This document shows positions 47,643-59,877 of a stretch of 64,000 nucleotides of DNA, one piece after another. This stretch comes from Liolophura sinensis (Eukaryota > Mollusca > Polyplacophora > Chitonida > Chitonidae): positions 14,991,385 through 15,055,384 of the forward strand of contig NC_088295.1 in NCBI RefSeq assembly GCF_032854445.1, in the 5' to 3' direction. Position 1 is the stretch's first letter. Each line of letters begins with the position of its first letter. A program made the position numbers and the translations under genes. The notes below the pieces were generated by a model, which did no database searches, was not told where the DNA came from, and saw only the letters and a list, made by a program, of their open reading frames with translations.

Positions 47643-48955
47643 AGACAACTACTTCTATTCATCTAACATACACGGTTTAGTGAACTAGCCAATCCTTTCA
47701 CCATTGTCGTAACGAATAAAATAACCATGCATGTGCCTTGGTATGTGGAGAATAATTCACCCATATTATCACGTCCAACAGTTACAATCACCAGTATCTT
47801 ACTGTTTTATCATGTCAACTTAATCGCATCCGCGAAGCCAGTGTACCATCTGCACTGTATAGCTGCTAAGTCAGTCAGTCAGTGGGTCAATCAACGATGT
47901 GGTCAGTCTAAACTCGAGGCTATTGTATTCGAGTATTAATATAACCCGATCTCATGCAGTCAAGGTTATAAAGCCTACGGTGGGAATTCGAGTAGTAATA
48001 TAACCTGGCTGAATGAACACGCATTAGCCAATTGACGAAACTAACCCTTGCAATTGCGTTATCAACCGTCTGCCGGGTTGTTAAACAACATACCCCAATC
48101 GTTAATTACCAACCTTTGCAGGTATGATGTTATACGGGTTCTGCATCTGATCGTGTCGTAATAATATACCAATCCTTTTCAGGCTCAGTTCTTCGTGAGC
48201 ATAGTTTGGCTCTTTAAGGCTGTATATAATGTATACATATCGTTTTCGAATGTTACCATACATGCCTTACAAAGTTTCTCGCTTTGCTCTAACATTCGCC
48301 ATCAGCTGTCATACGTATATACGATGCACAGGGTCCGAGGAGCGGATGGCTCACAGCCTGGATCTTGTCAGAGATTAGCTACTGTGTGACTCCTGTGGGT
48401 ATAATTTAAAGGGTCAGTTAAAATTGGACAGCATCCGAATGTCGGCAGTCCTGGGCCAACATCCGCCACTGGACTATCTGATAGATAACTCCACGGTTTA
48501 TGTCACGGAGTCGGGAGATCTTCACAAATTCAGCGGCCATGCATGAATTATTGTTGTTTAACCCGGTAGGCCAGGTCTCCGGTCCAGGCAGTTTTGCTAC
48601 AATTACAAGTTAGAAAGCTCGAGTAGTTTGTAAGGTGAAACCGCGGTGTGTTGCTCACAGTTATTGTTATTTTCGGGCCGTTCAGACGTACCGTCTACCA
48701 TCCATTCGATTCTTAGGCCCCCCGCTACTGCACTAGTGGAATACCCCAGATAGCTGCCTGTGGCAGACAGTGAGCTGGAACGAGACCTTCCGACAGCCAG
48801 GCAGCTACTGAAGGTGACCCGTTGCCTACGACGCGATATATTCATATACTATATACACGACAATAATTGACCACGACAAAGTGATTCGGTAATTAGTTGT
48901 TACCTGATTTAATACAGTGTAGTGGGTCAATGTAAAGGTAAAGTCGTGCTCCAGT

Positions 48956-49654
48956 ATGGAGAAGCCGGGCGCCTTGCCGGACAGGACTACGAAACTCAGC
49001 ACTTGTACGAAGTTTGTGCTATGGATGTTCGCTTGTGTAGCGATTACCGGACTCAGTTTGTTATGTGCTTTTACCACCTGGACACTGATAACATACCATG
49101 ATAGTGTGGTCAGTTTACAGTCTCGACTTGACTACTTGGAAACGCAGTGGTCAACAGTTGATATACTGATAGATAGGCGGGTGGACGAACGCGTCAAAGT
49201 TTTACTTCAACAGGTAAGAGTGGAAAGTGGTACATTTATAACACGCGCGCACGTGCTTCTAGATATATTTGACAGATGACATTAGTAATAGTTATCTTTT
49301 TAGTGATCGTGACCCTTTTTGATTAATATATTGTAAATATAACAATAGAGGAATTTTTCATTCATGAAAGTAAAACGTAATTTATAATCTCGGTGTATTG
49401 TCATCCTGAGGGATGCCACGCTCATCTCGTGGTATCCATGGTAATGAAAAGTTGCGAGTGGTTAGAGCTAAGTTGTACGTAGTTAAGTTTGAGACTGAAG
49501 GAAATGTGTATTAGTCGTCAAAATGAAAATCAGACAGCGTGCATGAAAAGTTTTGTTCTCTGTTAGTTTCAGAGAAACCGACATGAAGAACCAACAAGCA
49601 AAAGGCGGACAGGCCGAGTAGTTCGCCAGGCAGCTGATTGCCTGTGTCCCCCTG
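48956..49654 (+). CDS. N-terminal exons of a transmembrane (MACIT-type) collagen-like protein, 3'-partial
   Basis: Exon 1 (48956-49213, 86 residues) begins at the first Met after an in-frame TAG at 48920. It encodes a short cytoplasmic N-terminus, one membrane helix at about residues 20-45 (FVLWMFACVAITGLSLLCAF) and a coiled-coil-like stalk (SLQSRLDYLETQWSTVDIL, RVKVLLQQ). This is type II topology. Exon 2 (49573-49654; an acceptor 6 nt earlier is also possible) encodes a basic stretch, SKRRTGRVVRQ, with a furin-like RVVR, and then CLCPPG with the Gly codon split by the intron. Single-pass helix, stalk, furin site and Cys-x-Cys-Pro-Pro-Gly leading into Gly-X-Y repeats is the plan of collagens XIII, XXIII and XXV. 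No convincing Gly-X-Y exon is visible to the right, so the triple helix would lie beyond 64000. Other collagen-stalk type II proteins (gliomedin or EDA-like) remain possible. Confidence 0.65.
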
Positions 49655-52600
49655 GTAAGTGTTTAGTGATAACACCATTGTAAGGTGGTGCCTTTAGCTG
49701 CTCACTGTAGCCAGGGACATAACTTCCAGAGGCCATTTGATAGTTATTGGCCCAGCGGGTACTATACGGAGAGAGATAAGACTCAGATAGGGTCCTGGCA
49801 TTTGCTGCTGAAGCGGTCAAATTCTTGTAGAAGACATCAGCTCTTTCGCCTTCTCTCCACAACAGGCAAGCTCAATAAACAAGGCTCTGTTTAGAATTTC
49901 AACTCAGTTTTATCTGATCTTAATTGAATATTCACTTGAGATAGGCTGCATCCTTTATAATTTGTAGGAGTGGGACAGGCTTATCAACACCTTCAGTAAG
50001 GCAAGACTAGAATCCAAGCTGTATTTACAAAACTTATCAGTTTTATTATGCAATAAGTTTGAATACAGAGTTCATAAAATGAAGAACATATAAACATAAT
50101 ATGGGTGGAACACCCACTACACTAAGGGTAAGTCAACCCTAACAAGAAACATCTTTATTTTAGCTCACCTCTACATGTGCTTAACTGTGTTGCTCTGAGA
50201 TATAATAAATATAGAAAGCATGTACTAATACAAGAAATGCTCGTGTAAAACATTTAATCAGTAATATAGATTTTCTTTTTTAAATTTGGCAATTGTTAAA
50301 GTAATTACAGGATAACTTGAGAAATATTGTCCTTGGATATGTAGAAATGACTTGTTTGAGTTAGTGTGGAAGGAAGTAGTGTTGCTGAATTGTATGTCAA
50401 TGTAAGGAAATGAGTCCCACAAAACTTTTGATATGATCACGTTTAGCATATGTTGCACATGTAGCTGCATTGACAGATGATATATTGGTTTGCTGATGTA
50501 TTCATTGGGGCAGATTTCTCATATAGCAGAACACCTGTGCTTCATTTGACTGAGGAATGTGCATTGGATTTATTACAGCTATAGAGAGTTTACAGCATGT
50601 TGGAGTTTGAGTATAGGGTGCAATTGGCACGTTGGTGCTGCTCTGTTGGTGCTGCTCCTTCTCTGGTCTCTGTGACCAGTGCTGTGCAGGGTCAAGTGGT
50701 CTGTCAGGGGTCTGGTGGTAAGGAAGGGAAGTGTGTAGGTAGACAGGATATCTTGCCAAGAGAATAAGAGAGCTGGAGGCTGTCATCACTATAATATGGC
50801 AAGGGGTCTCCGGAAGCAGTTTGGCATCCATATATCTTATGGAGATTGGCCAGTGGCAGTGTAACCAGGGCCAGGTGGTGAGGCTGGGATGTGTGGCTGT
50901 CAGGGTTCATGGGGGTGGGGAATACCTTCTCCAACCCTCATGGCATAGCTTACATCCTGGGGGTAGACCCATAGAGGAGTCAATCAGCTGGCTCACATGG
51001 TCAGTGTTGTGACAATGGGACCACTTAACTTTACTCATCAGAGGCTACTTGTAAAAATGTTTGTCTTTGTAACACAATCACTGCTGCTTGAGCCTGCATC
51101 TTCTCCCTAGAGCATGACCCAGACATGTGCACAAAGGTAAAAGGTTCACTTGCCTGTTTGTGCCCTTTTTCCCCCTGAAACCTGCATAGTGCCCTTTTTC
51201 TGGGAGTCTTCCTTGCTCAGGCACCTTTCTTGCCTCAGAAACCCTTCTAGCTGTGATGAACACCCTCTTGATTTACCTGATAGCATTCTGACTTCAAACA
51301 GTATCAAATTTTAGTGAGTCCCTTTTCATTGGAAACTTGGAAGTCTAGAAAATGGTCCAGGAATAGTTATTCAGACACTTATATGGGATTTTAATTTTCA
51401 AAGATCATGTGGGACAGGAAAATATTTGCTTTATAGAATACTTCAAAAATGTTAATATTTTTTTTATTCTTTGTCCAGCAGCTGTGAAGATAATGCTGTG
51501 TGTATTGAGTCTTGTTAACAGTTAAATTTATTATGTTTGCAGAGCTTTGGTACATTTATTTGTATAAACTGTAAGAAAAAAAATTATGTCTTAATCTTTC
51601 TAATGTGTTTTTCTTTGTGCTAACTTCGCTTTTTTTATTTTTATATCTTTTGCCATTATATGAAAAGAGCATAAAATTTCCTTTTTTAATCACACTGAAT
51701 AAGAAAATCAAGTGTGTAGCCTGGTCCCCTTTAAGAAGCTTGGATACTGGAGATGAAGTAACCTGATTAACATTAGTCCAGTGAACCATTTTCATACGAA
51801 GTGGCTGTAACATGATTTCTCCAGACTAAGGTCCTGTTCAAAGGATTTATCCTGTGCCTTTCAATTATGTTGATAAGTTATGTGAAGGTTGGAAGTGTAT
51901 AGAAATTTGGTGCTGTGTTTGCCGGCTACTGTGGTTTCATGGCAGCGCTGTGCCTATCATCTGTTAAAAGAGAGGGGTTTTCCTGGGATTTGGCACTAAA
52001 TAAGCCTGTGATTAGAGCGAGCAGTTAGTGTGTTTATAAAGATTACTCCTGGAATAGATTTACATTTACTATCTGTGAAAACTCTAGTAATGGAGGGTCT
52101 GGCTTTCAGCTATGTAATGTAAGTCCCAGGGGTCAGCATTACCTTTAAGTAATTGCCCCCTTCACATGTGCAAATCCTTACATATGACATGACCAGTTAA
52201 ACATTTCATTTCTCTCTCAGTTTATGTGTATTGTTAAAAACAAATTCCCCCCCCCCCCCCTAGTAAAGCATGTCATGTACATTTTTTAAAATTTTTACAT
52301 TCAGGGTAAATTACAAATATTATAAATGAAAGGAATCTCTTTGGGAAATGTGATGGAATGTTACTGAATGTTGTTTTTAATGCATTTTAAAGAAGCTATA
52401 AAACAGGTTACATTTGTACACATTATCTTTTCTTTTTTGTTTATGTAGTATGGGTTAAAAATGTCACAAAAATATGCAAATAAAATTACCTCAAAGGCAC
52501 AGACTCTTACTCTGTAAACCTTGTTCATTGGTTGTAACCCAAACAACCCAAGCAGCACTGAATAAGGACCCGTGTATCTATATAGATGTGAAGTTTGACA

Positions 52601-55600
52601 ATGGTTTACAAGGTCATTGTTTAGGGAATTTCCAGTCACCCCTTGAAAAACTTTGAGAAGTTTAGGATTAAAAAGGAGTGCCTCTCTTACTACTTCCAGG
52701 TGTGGGACTTCTTGAGGCACACTTCAAAGAGAGGAAAATGTAAAAACTGAAAGTATATCCATATGGCCTGGGGGCTTCATACAGCAGTGTGTATTCTTAT
52801 ATACGCAGAGACAGACCCCTTTAAGAAGGGCTCTAGCTCGGCTGTGGAGTGCCTAAACAGGGCATTACGCTAACTTAAATGAGGTTTTAATGTGCAACAT
52901 GGGTTCATTCAAGGCTGACAATACTGAAAGGTGGACAACATCACAAATGGCAGAGGGCTAATTCTGTCAGCCTGCCATATGGGTTACTCAATACCTCAAC
53001 AGAACTTAAGGGCAAAATTACCATGCTCAAATATCCTAGCTTGAGATATTTTGTTCATAGTATGTTTTCCCCTTATTGTCCTGAAGGGTATGGTATTACA
53101 GTGTATAAAGATAAATCTTTCCAATTCAATCATCATCTTTATTTTTCACAAGCACAAGTGTGTTTCACACATGAAAAATGATGTTTCTATTAAACTTGAA
53201 ATATTATGTCTAGTGGAATTGAATCAGAATGTAATTTAAAATATATTTTAATTTTATTACATGTATGTAATGTAAAGAAAAATAGTTGAAAATACTTTTA
53301 ATGGACTTTGAAATTTGAAAAGAAGACAGCTATATATAAATCCAAATTCTCTTTGGTGTTTAGAGTTCCTCCCATGGAATTTTTGGCAACTGTCATTGCG
53401 TCTTAATTGTTTAGGTAACCTGTGGTGTTCTCATCACAGAGGAGTTTAGTTTTTAGGTTAATCTGTTCATCTGTTGTAGCAAGTGAAGAGAAACATGAGC
53501 TGTGTTGTAAGTGCTCAGATATTGGTTTTCTGGGGAGCTATTAGATGTCACATAGTTTAAACTAGGCTTTGGAGGAAAACTCCCTCCTACAAAGAAGAGC
53601 GTTTTACACACTAAACAGCAAGAGTATTGTGGTGAATGAAACATAGAGAGGGAGATAGCAAAGCTTGGCTATGAATTGTAGAAGAGTTATAGATTGTGGC
53701 TGAGGAACAGAAGGAGCCAGAGAGTGGTCCAAATAACAACAAAGCCCCACAGACAGGCTTTTACCTTGCCCCCTTTAAACAGGGATGTGCAAAACGCAAG
53801 CCCAGGGTAAAGAAAACAAGGCTGGCTGTTTACTAGCTGGAGAGCTTTCAGTCAAAATTTACGTGCACTAAATACATGTAGAGAAAGAAAAAAAAAATGA
53901 TGGACAAAAGTTTTGCATAGTTTTTGCCCGATTTTCCATGCGGGTGGATTTGGGGCGAGTGGCAAAAAAAAAATGTCCTCTTGTTAAAGTTTTCGGTCAA
54001 AATATCTTGTTCTCTATAGAGACTTACTGGACCATACAGGATTTATAGAGTGTATTTGTAGACTGTTTTGAGGCACATAGAGGTACACCAAGCTGTGGTA
54101 TTATTTGTGACTGCTCTAAGAAATGAGATACCCCAAACATCTCCGATTCTCAGTTAGATGACCTACCCTTAGCTGCCTCTCCCCCAGAAGTATAGAACAT
54201 CACTGGGACTGTGCGTATCATGATCAGGAGGTGTGTATATGACCTCTTGGAAAGGTTCACTTCACTTGTCTGCTATGATCCAGCTTCTGGAATGATCTTG
54301 TAAACATTTGCCCTATCACATGAAGCATCCATGGTTTTACCACATTTTTTGGTCTTATTTTTTTTTTTGTAACCCTTTTTTAAAGCAAGATTCAGATTTG
54401 TATACTTGTATAAAACATTTGATTTAGGCACTTATATAAACCAGTGCTCAATTCTCTTCAAGAGTATTAAATTGCTAAGATATACTGTAAGTTCATTTTC
54501 CTTCAGCCATTAACCTGGCCACCATCACATTTAGGTGTTGTTTTCAGTATGATAATACTACCCCAATTCATCAACTTTTTCGCATATTAAACAGTAACTT
54601 TCAGTGTGATTTATACACAGTTTAAGTTGATTTTGATGAAAAACTACATTCCTTGCCTCACAAAAAGTGTAATTTTACCAGTGTACACAAAAACATGCTT
54701 TCAGAGCAAGCTTGAAAAAACACTTTGCAAACATGCAAAAAAGTTGAAGAATTAGAGTATACAAAGCAGTTATAAGTTGATCCAGGAATAATATGCATGA
54801 GTATACAGTGAAGACAGATCACCATGGTAATAGGTGCTTGACACAGGGTTGCAACATCTTGTAAAACCTGACAATAGCTAAAAGTGCCAATCATATGAAA
54901 TACATATATTTATATATATTTATATTCAAAAAACTTTTCAGTTGATTTCAGTGCTCATTTCAGTTGATTTTTTGTAAGTTGAACTGAAAGAGATTAGATA
55001 ACGGTACTTACAGGTAAGAAACAGGTAAGAAAACTTGAATAAAGTATTTGATTATGGTGGCACTAGTGAGCAGTGTATTCATATTTGTACCTGACTTTGA
55101 GTGTAAAAGTATAAGAGACAAAGTGGAATTATTTGTCTTGTTTTTTGGGGAAAACATCATGTAATAAACAGAGATAAGTTTATATATTTTGTGTTCTGTT
55201 GGGTGAAGGATCGCCTGCTGTGAGGACATTAGACTTGAGATAATATTGTACACAGAAGTAGAGCAGGATTGTGTGTTACTGTGCCTGTTAGGGTTAGATA
55301 TAGGGCCTGTGGGGCTGAGAAGTCTGCACTGCCATGCAAGTAGAGATGCTGCTTATTGTGATAAAACTGAAATTCTTCCTCCTGCACCGTATGTATTCTT
55401 TTGATTCCTGAAGGCGCTCACCTCTAAAGGTGTGTTGGGGTTGAGGCCAGGAGATCGCTGTTCTTATCAAGGTACCAGGAATGCCGAAATAAATCTTGAG
55501 AGTCTCGCTTGGAAGCGTGCCTTCTAGCCACCGTACCCTCACACCCTCCACCAGTCACATTTTTTTCCTCGTTCGTGAACAATTGTAGCTATGTGCACCT

Positions 55601-56285
55601 GTTTCGGGCAGTCGGGGTAACTGCCAAATATATTTTCCATTATAGCACGTTGTTGTTGCTCAAGTTACCTTGATGTTTGCATCTCAGCAAAATTGATTTT
55701 GCTTCTACGTCGTTTTGCCTTCCCGTTAGGAGGTACTCTAGACTCTGGTGTTGATTTGTATCTGTCTAAGCGAAGTATTCTCCCTACGTATAATAATTGT
55801 TCCGGGTGAACTGACTGACGTTTGGCCGCATGACTCGGTCTTGATGGACATCGCCCAGGATCAAAGGCCAGACAGATATACCTCAGCTTATCTTCAGGTG
55901 ACAGCTTCTAGGTGAGCTTCCAAATACCAGGTTCGGCCGGCCCTCCTCCAGGCATCTCTCTCTACAGACTTATGTCAGCTTCTCTCAACAGTCAAATTGC
56001 CAGTGTTAGCACATCAAGTGTACAATAACATTGTTGCAGATTCAGCCAAAAGGTATAAGGCATTGTGCCACTCTTAAATACAGTAAACAGGAAATAAGTT
56101 TTTCATTTCATTAAAAATTCCTGTGAGGAAATTTTCTTTGAAACAAATTCATTGACTTGGATTATTGTATTGGTAGTTTTTTTTTTTCACAGATAACTAG
56201 TTTTGTTTCGAAGTGAGGTTATGCATCATGCTAAAATCAGATACGTAGGGAGATGAAATTTATCTGTCAGCAGTTTAATACTTCT

Positions 56286-56532
56286 AGCCCCAGGATCACA
56301 GAGATCTTAGACATTAGTTATCATTACACTTGATAGTTTCTTTTCTATTTTTTTAATATTTTAATTTTAATTTTTGTTTTAATTATTCTAAATTTGTTTT
56401 ACAATAACTTACCGAGAATTTATATTGTCTATCAATATTTTGACTATGGCACTAAGAAATAATGATTTTAAAATGATTTGAACTTTTAACCAAAGTCTAA
56501 GGTCGCTTCATCATACTCTGGCCAGAAATTTT
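56286..56532. mobile_element. MITE family 1, copy in the collagen-gene intron
   Basis: The left arm (CCCCAGGATCACAGAGATCT) pairs with the right arm (AGTCTAAGGTCGCTTCATCA) as imperfect inverted repeats, with an AT-rich centre. Size and arms match the copy at 6773. Confidence 0.65.
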
Positions 56533-56992
56533 AGTGTGGCCTTTCCATCATACATTGATACATCAGGGAAAACAAGCAATATGTGGCCTGTGGCAGCTGA
56601 GTGCAAGGCTAGGGAATGTACAGAGGAGATAGGAAGTTTTGTAACAGATGATTATTCAAAAATGTTTGATGTGACAAACATTTACTAGCTGCACACTTAT
56701 TCTGACGCTGGGCCCAATGTCAATTTGACATCATTGATTACATTGATGGTTTGAGGCTCACATAATATTGCCTAACTTTCGTTGTGTCTTTGTTAACGTC
56801 TAGACAGCATTGACACTTCATGTTAGGTTTTCAAAAACAGCCACTTTTGAAACAAAGTCTGTGGATGCAAACGTAAAACATCAGTGTTTGTCCAACTTCC
56901 TCAAATGTTAGTTTGTGGATTAGTGCTGATCTGTTTCAGGTTAATAGCTGGAAAACATGTGTTCTCATGCAAGCCTGTCCAGAAAGTGCTCA

Positions 56993-57240
56993 GGCCCCCA
57001 GAACAACGGAGCTGTCTTAGACTTAAGACAGGCTTAGTCTTAACTTGGTATTATGCATGAACTTAGATTTGAACTTAAATGCTGATTTTCAAGTTTATCA
57101 CAAAGGCCTTAAGACTACTCTTAGTATTAAAAATAACAATTCTTAAAGTGAGTCACAATTTTAGAGCAGTAAACTGATTTGAATTTAACACAGTGAAACT
57201 GACTTAAGTCTAAGACTTTTTCTTGATCCTGGAGCTTGGG
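56993..57240. mobile_element. MITE family 1, fourth copy
   Basis: The left arm (CTGTCTTAGACTTAAGACAG) and the right arm (GACTTAAGTCTAAGACTTTT, then GATCCTGGAGC) are inverted repeats of each other and relate to the family core GATC..TTAGACTTAAGTC. It lies about 460 bp from the previous copy. Confidence 0.6.
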
Positions 57241-59877
57241 TTTTAAGGAGAATTTTCTGCTTTACATGAATACATATTTTGGTAGCAAAGGGTTATAATA
57301 ATTTTAAAATTTTGTTTAACTATACCTGTAGGTTGATTATAAGCATGCAAAAAATGTTAAATGCATCATGGGTCAGAGCACATATTATTTTGTTCTAAAA
57401 CTTATATACCTTCATATGTATCTGGATCAGAACAAAGAGGCAAGGTTAATATGAATGGTACTTGATATGACATCACTTACTTCGGTACAGATTCAGTTTC
57501 TAACAGTTTGGGTATACCAGTTAGATCACTTAAGAATGATACCCTCAGCAGCTGATGGTGCTCTTGTAGTTCAGGCCACATGTTTGTGCGTGAATGTGAT
57601 TCTGCTGTGTTATGTCATTCTGACCATGTGTTAACAGCTGCCAGTATGTGCAGACTTCAGCATAAGAATCTAAATACCAGGTATCAGTAATGCCTCTCGC
57701 ATGTATTTGTATCTTTGTAAAAGTGGTATTACTTTAGCTTTTTGACATCTTGTAATATTGAAATTGGGTTACCTGCATGAAAGTGTAATCTCTGATTTGA
57801 CATTTGTCTTTGGCACAAGCCGACATTTTGGATTATCATCAGGGTTGAAATGAAAACATTATTTATTTATTTCATTCTGGAAAAATAACAATTTAGAATT
57901 TTAGTTTACTTATTTTGAAAAAAAGAAAAAGAAATGTGAAAGTTATATTGTTATGTATTATGTGACATGCGTTTCAATGAATGTGTTGCATTTTGGAAAA
58001 GGAAGTAACTTTGTTTAATACTTAATCTGTAAAATTAAACAAAAAAGGGTTGCTAGAACAGCTTTGAAAACATATGTATTCCTTGGTGTGAAGCCACTGT
58101 TGTGTGCCACCCTGTATATATGGGTATTAAGGCATGGTTGGAATGGACTCTTTTTTTCACAAGCTCTTCTAACATCTTTTGATCTCTATGCAGGTATTAA
58201 TGAGATGTAATCAGCTACCAGTAGTCTGTTCAAGTACTGGGTTTTGTTTTTGCAGTACGGTTCCTGTTTATGAGTGTAGTTGGCACTAAGGTGGTCTGCA
58301 TACATGTATCTTGAATGAGTCCTCACTGACTTTGTGCTGTTGGTGGTAAAATTTTTTTGCATTCTAACACCCAGATATTGGCTGACTTAAAACAGGGCTA
58401 GATTGACACGTGCCTGACAAAGGCTGGGAAAAAGTTAGCGTAATGAGGCAATTGGACTTTAAAGAACTGCTAACTCAAGAGAAAAAGACACAACTATGTG
58501 TACAGTGCTCTACTGGTTTGAATAAACAGACTTGAAATTATCATTTTGATGGTAAAGGGCCAAAGTCATTATGTTAGTTTAATTGAATAAGATCAAATTA
58601 TAATTAATGTTATTTGTGACCCGTTCATTTGTTAACACAGTGTTAATTTAAGCATATTCTGAGAACATTATGGGAACTAAACTGATAAAATTGATCTGTT
58701 AGTGAAGTTCTGAAATTAGCAAACCATGTATAAAATATTTTTTAAGTATGGAAAAGTGAAAGTGTAGTGAAGCATATATTTGATTCTGAAGTCCTTAGTT
58801 AATGTAAATAAAGTCAGCATGTAATTCCCACAAATTTTGAAACAAAATTTCAACATTATTATCTTCATGTACTTACAAAGTTTTGTATAAAACAAACTTA
58901 ATATGTCTAATTTCAGGTTCTGAATCTATCAAACCACATACAAGTAGGTGTTGAAGGTTCTCAACATGATCAGTAATTAAAGAAATAGAAGAATGCCAAA
59001 ATTATGACTGTTCATGTGGAAAATGAAATATACATGTACAGAGGTAGTTCAATTTCTTGTCATCGAACCTGTGCCCTTCTTCAGGTCAGGTGAACTGTTA
59101 GATTTGTAGAGTTTTGTTAGCACTGTTGTCAGTAGTTTGAGTGGATCTTTCCTTGTGTATGTACACAGCAAGATTTCTGGCCTCTGTGTTGTACCAGCTA
59201 ACAGATAACCAATGGAACATGCTGTTACAGTAACAGGCCTACCTAAATAAACACAGGCCAGACACAAGTCTCTTTAGACAAGCTCATAGTAGACAAGATA
59301 GTGAGGATTGTCTGTACCAGACTGCATGGTCTCACTGTCAAAGGTAGAGACAGTCCATGTACAGAACAACTTGGCTGTACCAACACTTTGCAGGATTGGA
59401 ATTAAGGTAGCCTGTTTGGTGAGGATAACTTGTTTGCGGGTTGTCACTTTTTCATGTGTGGTAACCCCTGGCCCCTGAAGTTTACTAACTTATACATTAT
59501 GTATGTAATACATATATATTCAGTCTTGTCTGAAAAGGTAGGGTGTGAAATAACCATGGCCTTTCCTTTTTTTAAAATACCTTAATGTGTTTTTTCCACC
59601 TTATCACAGAATTTGTATGCACATCTGCGTTATTAAACACATCTTTAACAAAAAGTTTTATGAACAACAGTCAATTACACATGTATATACATGCCTTAAA
59701 TGGTTTGCACTACATGTTCTTTAAAAAAATTCAGAAGAAAAAAAAGCAAAGAGCAGAAAAAAAAACAACCTGAAAAGGTGAAAAGAGTGGACAATGGTGA
59801 GGGTAATATGTTTTATTGCATATGAAAGAAACTGCAACAGATTTATGAGTGAAACTGGCTACATGAGTATTCCCAAA

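Larger units (their letters stand above)
41680..48955. other. SRP68 3' UTR and 7-kb spacer
   Basis: An AATAAA near 41920 and another near 43563 are candidate SRP68 poly(A) signals. A run of about 30 T lies at 42121-42151. No coding similarity is recognised in 42000-48900 on either strand. Short ORFs such as 45104-45499 (minus) show no family motif. From about 43.9 kb the sequence looks richer in CpG than the gene introns. A long TA microsatellite, two SINE tails and a 44-bp triplication lie here. The bases just before 48956 should include the promoter of the collagen-like gene. Confidence 0.5.

Noticed and set aside
50502-50831. 109-residue ORF on the minus strand
   Set aside because: It is rich in Pro, Gln and Ser with no motif, and part of it comes from a short TTGGTGCTGCTC repeat.
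50868-50925. Apparent Gly-X-Y run on the plus strand, as for a collagen exon
   Set aside because: Only about four triplets fit, X and Y are Cys, Met and Trp rather than Pro or charged residues, and no matching phase-1 donor follows.
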